Source of the DNA: Actinoallomurus liliacearum
GTDB lineage: Bacteria > Actinomycetota > Actinomycetes > Streptosporangiales > Streptosporangiaceae
Direction: 5' to 3'
DNA length: 64,000 bases
NCBI RefSeq assembly: GCF_039542035.1
Contig: NZ_BAABHJ010000005.1
Span: 186,001 to 250,000 of the forward strand
This document shows positions 35,164 to 44,483 of the stretch, one piece after another. Position 1 is the first letter of the stretch. Every line of letters starts with the position of its first letter. A program made the translations under genes and the position numbers. The notes under the pieces are model-generated. The model searched no databases and was not told where the DNA came from. It worked only from the letters and a program-made list of their open reading frames with translations.

Positions 35164-35715
35164 CTAGCCGATGAGCCGGTCGAGCAGTTCGAAGGTGTCG
35201 TACGGCTGGTCGTGGTCGCCGAAGTGCCCGTCGTCGCGGACGATCTGCGTACCGCCGAGCCGGTCGAACATCGCCCGGCCCTGCCGGTCGTCGCAGCCAT
35301 AGGGGTCGACGCGGGAGTTGATGAAGTACGGGTCGCGGACGTGGGCCTTGATCGCGGCCCAGTCGTAGGTCTCCTGGAGGACGGGCTCCTCGCTGGTGTT
35401 GGGCTTCGTGGAGTATCCGGCGACGAGGACCGCCTGCGCCACCGTCACGTCGATGTGCTCCAGGAGCGCGAGGAGCAGTGCGGCGCCTCCCGAGTGCCCG
35501 ATGAGCACCGTGTGCTCGTCGAACCGGTGGTTCGCCAGCACCTTCGGCAGGAAGGCGGCGATCGGCTCCACGTTGAGGCCCGGGTAGTGCGGTATCTCGA
35601 CGGCGTACCCGCGTTCGGTCAGCCGCCGGCCGAGCCAGGGATACCAGCAGACCTCGGGGCGGGCTCCCGTCCCATGGAAGATGACGGCGTTTCGCCGGGT
35701 GTTCTCGTGCGGCAT
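35164..35715 (-). CDS. RBBP9/YdeN-type alpha/beta hydrolase
   Basis: The 183-residue protein has the short serine-hydrolase plan: IFHGTGARPEVCWYPWL, nucleophile GHSGGAALLLALLE, acid in NSRVDPYGCDD and His in DDGHFGD. Function in this family is poorly known. It converges on the TetR remnant and is followed upstream by a divergent-looking 86-nt gap before the TetR regulator. Confidence 0.9.
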   Translation of the reverse strand: MPHENTRRNAVIFHGTGARPEVCWYPWLGRRLTERGYAVEIPHYPGLNVEPIAAFLPKVLANHRFDEHTVLIGHSGGAALLLALLEHIDVTVAQAVLVAGYSTKPNTSEEPVLQETYDWAAIKAHVRDPYFINSRVDPYGCDDRQGRAMFDRLGGTQIVRDDGHFGDHDQPYDTFELLDRLIG

Positions 35716-35801
35716 CGCTCACTCCGGTCTCACGGCGCCCGGCGGACGCGTCTCGTGTGGACGACGAATGACTCCCCGGCGACTTCTACCGTCGCCCGCC
35801 G

Positions 35802-36368
35802 TCATCCCGAGATCCGGGCCACTCCTTCATGGGCGTTGGCCTCGGTGATGAGGGCGGAGGCGAGCTTAGCCGTCCGGATGGCGATCTCGCGGGCCGGCAT
35901 CGACCGGCCGGTGCCCAGCCACCAGGTGATGGCCTGGAGGTGCATCCCCGCCAGGAGCGTCGGGATCAGGTCGCCGGGAGCCTGCGGCAGGTGCTCGGCG
36001 GCCATGTCGGCGAGGGCGGACTGCATCCGGGCGGCGAACCAACTGCTGCCGTTCCTGCCCAGCAGTGCGCCGTAGAGGCGATGGTAACGATCGAAGTGCT
36101 CGAAGAATCCGGTCCACCGCTCGAGAACCGGCGTGTCCGGGCCGTCGGCCACGGTGCCGAGCAACTCGGCCAGGGCCTCCTCGAAGATCTGCTCCACGAG
36201 CTGGTACTTGTCGCGGTAGTTGCGGTAGAAGGCCGCCCTGCTCACCATCGCCCGTTCGGTGATCTGCCCGACCGTTATCCGGTCGAACCCGCGCTCCTCG
36301 ATGAGTTCGACCAGCGCCTGCCGGAGCAGGGTGCGCGTGCGCCGGACCCGGACGTTCTCCTGAGACAT
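35802..36368 (-). CDS. TetR/AcrR-family regulator
   Basis: The 188-residue regulator has an N-terminal HTH (RITVGQITERAMVSRAAFYRNYRDK) and a C-terminal effector domain. It is divergent from the oxidoreductase at 36483, and a perfect palindrome in between is the likely operator. The ATG at 36368 has AAGGAG; an upstream ATG is less well placed. Confidence 0.92.
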   Translation of the reverse strand: MSQENVRVRRTRTLLRQALVELIEERGFDRITVGQITERAMVSRAAFYRNYRDKYQLVEQIFEEALAELLGTVADGPDTPVLERWTGFFEHFDRYHRLYGALLGRNGSSWFAARMQSALADMAAEHLPQAPGDLIPTLLAGMHLQAITWWLGTGRSMPAREIAIRTAKLASALITEANAHEGVARISG

Positions 36369-36451
36369 TTTCGGCTCCTTGTCCAGCATGAGACAGAACA
36401 ACGAGGCTGAGACTGGTCACTCGGCACCGTCCCAGACAGCATGTGTGTTCC

Positions 36452-36466
36452 GAGACAAAGTGTCTC
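36452..36466. promoter_or_regulatory. Probable TetR operator palindrome
   Basis: GAGACA-AAG-TGTCTC is a perfect inverted repeat 17 nt before the oxidoreductase start. Further GAGAC half-sites (ATGAGACAG, CTGAGACTG) lie towards the TetR gene, suggesting control of both divergent genes. Confidence 0.65.
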
Positions 36467-36482
36467 ACTGAAAGGGATGGTC

Positions 36483-37463
36483 ATGAAAGCCCTGGTCGTT
36501 CGCGCGTACGGCGCTCCCGACTCCTTCGCCGTCGAAGACCTGCCGACCCCCGAACCCGGTCCCGGACAACTCCAGGTCCGGGTGACGGCCGCCTCGCTCA
36601 ACCCGGCCGACCTGCTGATGACCGCGGGAACGATCCGGGAGATGGTCCCGCTCGACTTCCCGTTCGTGCCGGGCACCGACGTCGCCGGCACCGTGACCGG
36701 TCTCGGGCCGGGCACGGAGGGGTACGAGGTGGGCGACGAGGTGTTCGGGTTCGGCGCGCCCCCGTCATTCGCCTCGGGTGTGGGGATCCCCGCCGTCACC
36801 TCCGGGGCGCTCGCCGAGTACGCGGTGCTCCAGGCCGGCCCGTACCTGGCGAAGCGGCCGCCGAAGCTGAGCCCGACCGTGGCGGCCGCGCTGCCGAGCA
36901 CGGGCATGACCGGGCTCGCGGTGCTCGAGCTCGGGCGGTTCCAGCCGGACGAGACGGTCCTGGTGATCGGCGCGCCGGGCGGTATCGGCAGCGTCGTCGT
37001 TCCGCTGCTGGCCCGGCGGTCCACGGTGATCGCCACCGGAACCACGGGCGATCGCGAGTACGTGCGGGGCATGGGCGCCGCGGATGTGGTCGATCACCAG
37101 CGGACGGATCTGATCGAGGAGGTCCTGCGCCGTCATCCCCAGGGTGTGGATGCGGTGGTGAACCTGGCGCTGAAGGGGGAGGACGTGATCGCGGCGACCA
37201 GGGCGCTGCGCCCCGGCGGGCGTCTGCTCAGCACCACGCCGGGCACGCCGAGCCACCCGGCGGTGACCACGGTGATGGGCACCACCAACCTCAAGGCCGA
37301 CACGTTGCCCACGCTCGCCGAACACGCCCTCGACGGCACGCTGCCCGACCCGGTGACCCGCGCGTACCCGCTGAGCGGCGCGGTGCGCGCCTACCGGGAC
37401 CTGGCGGGTTCCCACACCCGCGGCAAGCTGGTCGTCGTCGTGGACGCGGAGGCGGCCCGATGA
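36483..37463 (+). CDS. Zinc-type alcohol dehydrogenase-like / quinone oxidoreductase (NADPH)
   Basis: The 326-residue medium-chain reductase begins MKALVVRAYGAPDSF, has LNPADLLMTAG and PGTDVAGTV in the catalytic domain and the nucleotide motif VIGAPGGIGSVV. The zinc-ligand cysteines are missing, which fits the NADPH:quinone oxidoreductase branch. The ATG at 36483 lies 8 nt from AAAGGG; the ATG at 36477 is too close to it. It is probably repressed by the divergent TetR. Confidence 0.9.
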   Translation: MKALVVRAYGAPDSFAVEDLPTPEPGPGQLQVRVTAASLNPADLLMTAGTIREMVPLDFPFVPGTDVAGTVTGLGPGTEGYEVGDEVFGFGAPPSFASGVGIPAVTSGALAEYAVLQAGPYLAKRPPKLSPTVAAALPSTGMTGLAVLELGRFQPDETVLVIGAPGGIGSVVVPLLARRSTVIATGTTGDREYVRGMGAADVVDHQRTDLIEEVLRRHPQGVDAVVNLALKGEDVIAATRALRPGGRLLSTTPGTPSHPAVTTVMGTTNLKADTLPTLAEHALDGTLPDPVTRAYPLSGAVRAYRDLAGSHTRGKLVVVVDAEAAR

Positions 37464-37479
37464 TGCGCGCGGTGGCGGG

Positions 37480-40116
37480 TCAGGGCGGTGGAACGGTGCG
37501 GAGGGCGAGCAGGGCGACGTCGTCGGCGCCGTGAGCGCCGAGTCCGATGAGCAGGTCGTCGCAGAAGACATCGAGGGGGGCACGCGCCAGTGCGGCGGTG
37601 TGCTGCCGGAGCCTGGCCAGGGAGTCGTCGAGGGACTCTCCGCGGCGTTCGATCAGGCCGTCGGTGAACAGCAGCAGGGTGGAGTGGGCCGGCAGCGGAT
37701 CGCGTGCGGACGGGCGTGGCAGGTCGGGGTCCATGCCGATCAGCAGCCCGGCGCCTTCTTCGAGGTAGCGGGTGTCGCCCTCGGCGGTGGTCAGCAGCGG
37801 CGGCAGGTGCCCGGCGGACGCGTGGTGCAGGTGCCACGGACCGCCCGTAGGTCCCTTGACCAGGGCGTAGATGCAGGTGGCGGTGGCCCGCGGGTACAGG
37901 GTCTGACTCGCCAGATCCAGGCGGCGCAGAACGTCCCCGGGCGGTTGCCGGCGGTCGACGGCGATACCGCGGAGCATGTTCCGCAGCGCGCTCATGGCGA
38001 CGGCCGCCCGCAGGTCGTGGCCGGTCACGTCGCCGATCACCAGCACGGTGTCGCCGCCCGGCAGGACGAACGCGTCGTACCAGTCCCCGCCGACCTGAGC
38101 GGTGGTGGTGGAGGGCGCGTAGCGGGCGGCCAGCTGAAGGTGCTCGATGCGCGGCAGGTCCGGCAGCAAAGAGCGCTGGAGGCGTTCGGCGGTGTGCCGG
38201 GTCTCCTGGTACAGGCGGGCGTTGTCCACGCCCAGCGCGATGCCGCGGACCAGGTCGGAGATCAGGGGGAGGTCCGCTTCGGTGAAGGGGCGCTCGGCAT
38301 CGGTACGGACCACGGTCAGGGCCCCGAGGACCTCCCGGCGGGCCCGCAGCGGCGCGATGATGGCGCTGTTCCCGCCCAGTTGCTCGAACAGCTCCAGTTT
38401 GCGGGCGTCCAGGGGACTCGCCGCCCGGCTCGGCGGGGGGAAGTCGGTGAGCAGCAGCGGACCCGCGCCGCGCAGCACCCGGGGGAGGGGGCCCCGCGAG
38501 GCTTCGGACACCGGCGGGAGGCGGCCCATGTACACCCCGGAGGCCAGCGCCGTCGGGTCGCGGTGGACGACGCACACGCGTTCCACGTGACCGTGCTCGG
38601 CCAGCAGGTCCACCACGCACCAGTCGGCCAGCCGCTGAGCCAGGACCTTGCACACCCGGAGCAGCCCCTCCTTGAGATTCAGGGTGCTGCTCAGCGCGCT
38701 TCCGGTGTCGGCCAGCAGGGACAGCCGCTCCATCGCCGCTCTGCCCGTCTCGTCATCGCCTGTTCGGCCCGCCCGCTTCGGAGCGGCCGACACGTACCGC
38801 GCGCCGAACTCCGGTCGCGCCGCGTGCCGGTGTTCCCGCGGAGTGCGTGGCGCGGCCGGTACGGCCGTCCTCGGGATGAGCTGGGCGACGAACACGGTGC
38901 GGCCGTCGACCGCCTCCTGGGTCTGGATGTTGACGCGGACGGGGATCAGCCGGCCGTCGTGGTGCAGCGCCGGAAGCGGTATGGAATGGCCTAGGACGCG
39001 GGGTTGGCCGGTCAGCAGCAGCGAACTGAACGCCCGAATATGGCGCTCCCTCAGGTGCTCGGGGATCAGTACGGTGATCCGCCGCCCGACGAGGTCGTCC
39101 GCCTGCCAGCCCAGCAGGTCCGCCGCGGGACCGTTGACCGCGATGATCCGGTTCCCGTCGTCGGCCGCGATCGTCGGGACGGCGCTGGTCTGCAGGTCAC
39201 TCACGTCCCACGGAGCCAGCTCGAGAGGCCTGGCACTCGGCGTGCCGGGGGTCAGCGTCCACGCGGTGGGGTGCTCACCCGCGACCTGGTCGGCGATCTG
39301 ATCGAGCAGCCACCGCCGGAAGGCGCGGATCTGCGGAAGAGCCGGGAGCGTGAGCAGGCTCTCCTGCTGGGCCGCCCCGTCGGCGATCTCGAGCACTCGG
39401 CGCAAGGCGGCCAGATCCCCGGCGGAGTCCGCCGGGATCGCCACGAGGAGGGAGATCGTGTCGGCGTCGGAGAACCTTCTGCCCATCGCGGCGCCCATGC
39501 CCGCACTGATCGCGTTGCTCATGTCGTGCGCGGCGAGAAGGTCCTCCGTCCGCACGGGCATCCCGATCCGATCTCCGGCGGAGCTCATGAGCAGCAGCTC
39601 GCGCAGGAGCGCGTCCCGGTGCTGCCGCCCCGCCGAGTACAGCGCGTACGGCAGGTCGATCAGCCGCACGGTCACCGTCGGGCCGGAGCACGACGTGGTG
39701 TCCCATTCGGAGGTCGGTGGTGGCGGGGTCTCGGGCCACAGTTCGAACCAGACCGTCTTGCGGTCCTCTCCGATCTGCACGCCGTGACTGGAGGCCAGGC
39801 TCTCGACCAGTGCCAGGCCCCATCCGGTGCCGGCGTACGAATGGCGCTGGTGCGGCACCAGCCCGCGGCTGGGCCGGTGATCGCTGACCCACACCTGGAC
39901 CCGGCCCGCGATGCTGCGGGCCCGCACCTCGATCTCGGTCCGCGCGTGCATGACCACGTTGGTCACCAGCTCGCTGACCAGCAGTTGCGCGGTGTCCACC
40001 AGGTCCGGCGCGACACCCTGCAGCGCCGACCGTACGAATCGTCGGGCCATCGCGGCGCTTTCCGGGCGAGGGGGTAGTCGTCGCGACGGCACCCCCGGCG
40101 AACTGGGGCTGCCCAT
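37480..40116 (-). CDS. SpoIIE-type PP2C phosphatase with HATPase, PAS and GAF domains
   Basis: The 878-residue protein carries, in order, an anti-sigma-factor-like HATPase domain (about residues 15-130; LVSELVTNVVMHA, GTGWGLALVESLA), a helical region of unknown type (about 150-270), a PAS domain (about 310-420; AVNGPAADLLGWQADDLVGR), a GAF domain (about 460-630) and a C-terminal PP2C/SpoIIE phosphatase (about 645-870; GGDWYDAFVLPGG, DVTGHDLRAA, TDGLIERRG, GADDVALLAL). Such fusions act in partner-switching control of sigma factors by dephosphorylating anti-anti-sigma proteins. It converges on the oxidoreductase. Confidence 0.93.
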   Translation of the reverse strand: MGSPSSPGVPSRRLPPRPESAAMARRFVRSALQGVAPDLVDTAQLLVSELVTNVVMHARTEIEVRARSIAGRVQVWVSDHRPSRGLVPHQRHSYAGTGWGLALVESLASSHGVQIGEDRKTVWFELWPETPPPPTSEWDTTSCSGPTVTVRLIDLPYALYSAGRQHRDALLRELLLMSSAGDRIGMPVRTEDLLAAHDMSNAISAGMGAAMGRRFSDADTISLLVAIPADSAGDLAALRRVLEIADGAAQQESLLTLPALPQIRAFRRWLLDQIADQVAGEHPTAWTLTPGTPSARPLELAPWDVSDLQTSAVPTIAADDGNRIIAVNGPAADLLGWQADDLVGRRITVLIPEHLRERHIRAFSSLLLTGQPRVLGHSIPLPALHHDGRLIPVRVNIQTQEAVDGRTVFVAQLIPRTAVPAAPRTPREHRHAARPEFGARYVSAAPKRAGRTGDDETGRAAMERLSLLADTGSALSSTLNLKEGLLRVCKVLAQRLADWCVVDLLAEHGHVERVCVVHRDPTALASGVYMGRLPPVSEASRGPLPRVLRGAGPLLLTDFPPPSRAASPLDARKLELFEQLGGNSAIIAPLRARREVLGALTVVRTDAERPFTEADLPLISDLVRGIALGVDNARLYQETRHTAERLQRSLLPDLPRIEHLQLAARYAPSTTTAQVGGDWYDAFVLPGGDTVLVIGDVTGHDLRAAVAMSALRNMLRGIAVDRRQPPGDVLRRLDLASQTLYPRATATCIYALVKGPTGGPWHLHHASAGHLPPLLTTAEGDTRYLEEGAGLLIGMDPDLPRPSARDPLPAHSTLLLFTDGLIERRGESLDDSLARLRQHTAALARAPLDVFCDDLLIGLGAHGADDVALLALRTVPPP

Positions 40117-40166
40117 GCCCCCACCATGCCAAAGGCCGGGCGGACGGCCGAGGGCGCGGTCGATGT

Positions 40167-40181
40167 ACTACGGCTTGTAGT
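40167..40181. promoter_or_regulatory. ACTAC-N5-GTAGT inverted repeat before the copper operon
   Basis: The repeat ends 12 nt before the GTG start of the first operon gene and resembles operators of BlaI/MecI/CopY-family repressors (ACTAC...GTAGT). No such repressor is encoded in the window. Confidence 0.5.
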
Positions 40182-40193
40182 TATTGTGAAGTC

Positions 40194-40850
40194 GTGCGCC
40201 CTCCAGCATGGTTCCGTCTGATGCGCGCCGGGGTCTTCGCCGCGGTGTGCGTCATGCTGTCCGTGGCGGCGCACGGCCTGATGCATCCGCGGCCGCTGCC
40301 CGCGTACGCCGGCCCGGGCGCCTTCGCGGCGCTGACCGGCGTCGGGTTCTTCCTGGCCGACCGGCGGCGATCGGTGTGGTGGCTCCTGCTCGCGGTCGAG
40401 GTCGTCCAGGGCGGCCTGCACCTGTGGTTCAGCGCGGTCTCGGCCGGACCCGCCGTGGAGTGGGACACCGCGCGGACGCACATGCCGGGCATGCACCACC
40501 TCGTTCCCGGACCCGGCCGGCCGGCCACGGCCCACGGCGGCTGGGGAATGCTGATCGCGCACCTCTTGGCCGGTGTACTGGTCGCGGTCTGGCTGTCGGC
40601 CGGTGAGCGGGCCGCGTGGCGCGCGCTCACCGCGGTGACCCGGCTGCTGCTCGCCCCCGCCCTGCGGATGCTCGCCCTGCTCCTGGGCGTCCCGATCACC
40701 CCGCGGCCCGGAGGAGCGCAGGCCGGCGGCGCCTCTCGAACGGGCCCGCGGCCGCAGATCGGCGCCCTGCGTCACACCGTGGTGCGCCGGGGGCCGCCCG
40801 CGTACGAGCGTCGTGAACCCACCCGTCTCGCTGTGACCGCGGCGGGTTGA
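40194..40850 (+). CDS. Polytopic membrane protein of the copper operon
   Basis: The 218-residue protein has about four membrane segments (near residues 10-28, 42-55, 62-82 and 118-138) and a His/Met-rich loop (RTHMPGMHHLVPG) that could bind copper. It ends in a basic cytoplasmic tail. No family is recognised. It is the first gene of a set with Sco1, PCuAC, DyP peroxidase and CtaG-like genes, suggesting a role in copper handling at the membrane. The GTG start follows GTGAAG and the putative operator. Confidence 0.75.
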   Translation: MRPPAWFRLMRAGVFAAVCVMLSVAAHGLMHPRPLPAYAGPGAFAALTGVGFFLADRRRSVWWLLLAVEVVQGGLHLWFSAVSAGPAVEWDTARTHMPGMHHLVPGPGRPATAHGGWGMLIAHLLAGVLVAVWLSAGERAAWRALTAVTRLLLAPALRMLALLLGVPITPRPGGAQAGGASRTGPRPQIGALRHTVVRRGPPAYERREPTRLAVTAAG

Positions 40851-40958
40851 CGCCGGCCTGGAGATCGCTCGGAGGCGGAACGCGCAGCCGACATCGGCCG
40901 AGGCCGGGTCAGCCGTGGTCTCAGAGCCGATCTCGTCTGCCCTTCCCGAGGACCTGTC

Positions 40959-41693
40959 ATGCCGTTTTCTGCCTTCACGCGGCGCGGTACGCGACCGCGC
41001 CGCGCCCGCGCCCGTACCCGGCCCTTCGCCCGTCCCTCCCGGCTGATCGCCGCGTCCCTCGTCCTGGCCGCGGCGGCCACCGGGTGCGCTGGAGCGTCGG
41101 GCGACCGGTCGTCACCGCCGGTCCGGATCTCCACGCCCGCCTCCGACCTGCACGCCGCGACGCTCGGCACCGCGCTGCGCGAGCCCGACGTGACCCTCAC
41201 CGGCGTCTCCGGGGCGCCCGTGAACCTGAAGGAGGCCACCAAGGGCAAGCTGACCTTGGTGTACTTCGGCTACACCCACTGCCCCGACGTGTGCCCGACC
41301 ACGATGGCGGACCTCGCCGGCGCGCTGCGGCTCCTCACGCCCGCGCAGCAGGCCCGCATCGCCGTCGTGTTCGTCAGCACGGACCCGTGGCGGGACACCC
41401 CGAAGGTGCTGCGGTCCTGGCTGGCCTCCTTCAACTCGTCCTTCATCGGCCTGACCGGCGACTACGCCAAGATCCAGGCGGCGGCGAAGTCGGTGGGGAT
41501 CGCCATCGAACAGCCCAAGCGGACCGGCGCGGACTACGAGGTCGGCCACGGCGCGGAGGTGCTGCCGTTCGGGACCGACCACCTCGCCCACGTCCTCTGG
41601 ACGGCGGGCGTGTCCTCCCGTGACTTCGCCGCGGACCTGACCAAGCTGCTGGCCCGCATGCCGGCCGCGACCACCCAGGGCGGCGGGGCGTGA
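40959..41693 (+). CDS. SCO1/SenC/PrrC-family copper chaperone lipoprotein
   Basis: The 244-residue lipoprotein has a basic N-terminus, lipobox AAAATGCAG, and a thioredoxin-fold SCO domain with the copper-binding pair in THCPDVCP and the distal His in FGTDHLAHV. Sco proteins deliver copper to the CuA centre of cytochrome c oxidase. The GTGA overlap with the PCuAC gene shows tight coupling. Confidence 0.93.
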   Translation: MPFSAFTRRGTRPRRARARTRPFARPSRLIAASLVLAAAATGCAGASGDRSSPPVRISTPASDLHAATLGTALREPDVTLTGVSGAPVNLKEATKGKLTLVYFGYTHCPDVCPTTMADLAGALRLLTPAQQARIAVVFVSTDPWRDTPKVLRSWLASFNSSFIGLTGDYAKIQAAAKSVGIAIEQPKRTGADYEVGHGAEVLPFGTDHLAHVLWTAGVSSRDFAADLTKLLARMPAATTQGGGA

Positions 41694-42142
41694 CCGCCGG
41701 TCCGCGCGCCGCGGCGGCCCTGCTGCTGACGGCCGTCACGGTGGCCGCCTGCTCGTCCGGGCCCAGCGGGCCCCGGCTGAAGGTCACCGGCGCGTACGTG
41801 CCCCGGCCCGCCTCGCCGGACGTCGCCGCCGCGTACTTCACCGTCACCGACTCCGGGGACACGGGCGACGAGCTCACCGGCGTCACCGCGGACGTCTCCG
41901 CCGAGGCGATGATGCACCAGAGCACCGGGCAGATGATGCGGATGGTCGACCGGGTGCCCGTCCCCGCCCACGGACGCCTGACGTTCGCGCCCGGCGGGTA
42001 CCACGTGATGCTCGAGCACCCGGTGCGGACGCTGCGGGAGGGCGACCACGTACGGCTCACGCTGCGGTTCCGCCGGTCCCCGTCGATCACCGTCGAGGCT
42101 CCGGTCGAGCCGATGGGCCACCGGCCGGAGGCGGCGCGGTGA
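41690..42142 (+). CDS. PCuAC copper chaperone
   Basis: The 150-residue protein has a lipoprotein signal (lipobox VAACSS) and a cupredoxin-like PCuAC domain with the Met/His copper site (AMMHQSTG, MMRMVD and GGYHVMLEHP). It passes Cu(I) to Sco1 or directly to oxidase. It overlaps the genes on both sides by 4 nt. Confidence 0.92.
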   Translation: MTAGPRAAAALLLTAVTVAACSSGPSGPRLKVTGAYVPRPASPDVAAAYFTVTDSGDTGDELTGVTADVSAEAMMHQSTGQMMRMVDRVPVPAHGRLTFAPGGYHVMLEHPVRTLREGDHVRLTLRFRRSPSITVEAPVEPMGHRPEAAR

Positions 42143-43383
42143 CGGGTTCGCCTGACCGCCCGGGGAACGCCGGCGCGGACCGTACGGTGAGCCGGCGCCG
42201 GCTGCTCGCGGTGACCTCGCTGGTCGGCGCCGCCGCCGCGGCCACCGCGGGCGCCGGCGCCGCCTCGGCGGTCGCGGGGGAGGCCGCCCGGGAACGGGGC
42301 GAGCGCCGGATCCCGTTCGACGGCGACCACCAGGCCGGCGTCCTCGCCCCGTACGCGGCGCACGGCTGGTTCGCCGCCTTCGACGTCGAGCCGAAGGTGC
42401 GCGCGGCCGGCCTGACCTCCCTGCTGCGGGCGTGGACCGACGCGGCGAGGCGGCTGACCGCCGGCCGGCCGGCGCCCGGCGACGACGCGATGACGACCGG
42501 CTACGGACCCGCCTCGTTGACCGTCACGGTCGGGTTCGGCGCGTCCCTGCTCCGCCACCTCGGCGCGCCGGTGCCCGCCGCGCTCGCCCCGCTGCCGTCG
42601 TTCCCCCGGGACGAGATCGACGAGGGCCGCAGCGGCGGTGACCTCGGCGTCCTCTTCACCGCCGACGACGCGATCGTCGTCGCGCACGCCCTGCGGACCT
42701 TCACCCGGCTGGCCCGGGGGGCCGCGCACATCCGCTGGCAGATGAGCGGGTTCAGCACGAGCGACGGCGCGGTGACCGGCCGGGACGCCACCCCGCGCAA
42801 CCTCATGGGCCAGCTCGACGGCAGCGGGAACCCCCGGCCGGGCGACGCCGGGTTCGACCGGAACATCCTCGTGGGCCCGGCCGGTGACCCGGCGTGGATG
42901 CGCGGCGGCAGCTACCTGGTCTTCCGCCGCATCCGCATGCTGCTCGACGAGTGGGACACGCTCTCCCGGAGCCGGCAGGAGCAGATCGTCGGGCGGCGGA
43001 AGGACACCGGGGCGCCCCTGTCGGGCGGGTCGGAGTTCACGCCGCTCGACCTGGCCGCGCAGCACCCCGACGGCGGGCTCGCCATCGGGCCCGGCGCCCA
43101 CGTACGGCAGGCGGCTCCGGAGTCGAACGAGGGCGCCGTCATCCTGCGCAAGGGGTTCTCCTACTTCGACGGTGTGCTGCCGGACGGGAGTCCGGACGCG
43201 GGACTCCTGTTCATGGCGTTCCAGTCCGACCCCGGCTCGGGCTTCACCCGGATCCAGCAGCGTCTCGCGCTCGCCGACGACCTCAGCCGGTTCATCCGGC
43301 ACACCTCCAGCGCCCTGTTCGCGGTCCCGCGCGGCTGCCGGCCGGGGCGCCACCTCGGCCAGGACCTCATGGAGTCACTCTGA
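42139..43383 (+). CDS. Dyp-type haem peroxidase, Tat-exported
   Basis: The 414-residue protein starts with a twin-arginine signal (SRRRLLAVTSLVGAAAAA). It has the DyP distal motif in LMGQLDGSGNP (Asp of GxxDG), Arg in YLVFRRIRML and the proximal His in GAHVRQAAPE. Its partnering with Sco1 and PCuAC is a known actinomycete arrangement in which copper trafficking supports morphological development. The GTG start overlaps the upstream stop. Confidence 0.92.
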   Translation: MTGSPDRPGNAGADRTVSRRRLLAVTSLVGAAAAATAGAGAASAVAGEAARERGERRIPFDGDHQAGVLAPYAAHGWFAAFDVEPKVRAAGLTSLLRAWTDAARRLTAGRPAPGDDAMTTGYGPASLTVTVGFGASLLRHLGAPVPAALAPLPSFPRDEIDEGRSGGDLGVLFTADDAIVVAHALRTFTRLARGAAHIRWQMSGFSTSDGAVTGRDATPRNLMGQLDGSGNPRPGDAGFDRNILVGPAGDPAWMRGGSYLVFRRIRMLLDEWDTLSRSRQEQIVGRRKDTGAPLSGGSEFTPLDLAAQHPDGGLAIGPGAHVRQAAPESNEGAVILRKGFSYFDGVLPDGSPDAGLLFMAFQSDPGSGFTRIQQRLALADDLSRFIRHTSSALFAVPRGCRPGRHLGQDLMESL

Positions 43384-44432
43384 TGCACGACATGCACGGC
43401 ATGCGCGACATGCTGGCGCCCCTCACGTGGGCGCGAGCCCTGACCACCTGGCGGTTCGCGCCGGTCACCGCCGTCCTCGTGGCGGTGGCCCTGGCCCTCT
43501 ACCTCGCAGGGGTCCTCGCGGCACGGCGGAACGGCAGGGCGTGGCCGGTGGCCCGGACCACGGCGTTCACCGCCGGCCTGGCCGTGGCCGTCGCCGCCCT
43601 CATGGGCAGTCCCGCCGTGTACGGCGACGGGGGACTGTTCTGGGTGCACATGATCCAGCACCTCATGCTGATCATGGTCGTGCCGTGGCTGCTGTGCCTC
43701 GGGCACCCGCTGAGCCTGCTGCGGGCGGCCACCCGTGGCCGCGCCCACGAGCGCGTCGAGCGGATCCGCGAGTCGAAGGCCGCGGCGTTCCTGACCTCAC
43801 CGCTCACCGGCCTCGTCGTCTACGCGGGCGTGCTGTTCGGCGTGCACCTGTCGGGGTTCATGGACGCGATGATGGGCTCCCCGGCCCTGATGGCGCTCGA
43901 GCACGTGCTGTACGTCGGCGGCGGGTACCTCTACTTCTCCCAGCTGCTGACCCAGGACGCGCCGCCCCGCGAGCTGTCCTACCCGCTGCGGCTGTTCGCC
44001 CTGTTCATGGGCATGTCGGCCGACACGATCGTCGGCATCGTCCTGCTGCAGGCGACCGAACCGCCCTTCCCCGCGTACGCCCGGATGCACCCCTCCTGGG
44101 GACCGGGCCCGCTCGCCGACATCCACGGCGGCGGCGCGGCCATGTGGATCGGCGGCGACGGCCTGATGTTCGTCATGATGATCATCGTGATGCTCCGCTG
44201 GCTGTTCGACCGGTCTCCGGAGGCGGCCAAGGCGGGCCGGTTCTTCGAGTCCGTCCGGCAGGCCACCCTCGCCGCCACTGGAGACGAGGCCGCGCCCGGT
44301 ACGGGCGAGGCCGACCGGGCCCGCTTGCGGACCAGCGCGGACGTCGACGAGGACGACGCGGCCCTCCAGGCGTACAACGCGCTCCTGTCCCGGCTCAACG
44401 CCCCGGAGACCGGCCGGCCGCGTACGGGCTGA
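43383..44432 (+). CDS. CtaG-like cytochrome c oxidase assembly membrane protein
   Basis: The 349-residue membrane protein has seven or more hydrophobic segments and the caa3-type CtaG/DUF2231-like motifs HMIQHLMLIMVVPWLL and EHVLYVGGGYLYF. It starts with a Met/His-rich end (MHDMHGMRDM) that may bind copper. It completes the copper-delivery operon. The TGATG overlap with the DyP stop supports co-translation. Confidence 0.88.
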   Translation: MHDMHGMRDMLAPLTWARALTTWRFAPVTAVLVAVALALYLAGVLAARRNGRAWPVARTTAFTAGLAVAVAALMGSPAVYGDGGLFWVHMIQHLMLIMVVPWLLCLGHPLSLLRAATRGRAHERVERIRESKAAAFLTSPLTGLVVYAGVLFGVHLSGFMDAMMGSPALMALEHVLYVGGGYLYFSQLLTQDAPPRELSYPLRLFALFMGMSADTIVGIVLLQATEPPFPAYARMHPSWGPGPLADIHGGGAAMWIGGDGLMFVMMIIVMLRWLFDRSPEAAKAGRFFESVRQATLAATGDEAAPGTGEADRARLRTSADVDEDDAALQAYNALLSRLNAPETGRPRTG

Positions 44433-44483
44433 GGCGCCGCTCAGGACCGCCGCAGCGCGGCGGCCGCCGCGCCGGCGAGGCCG

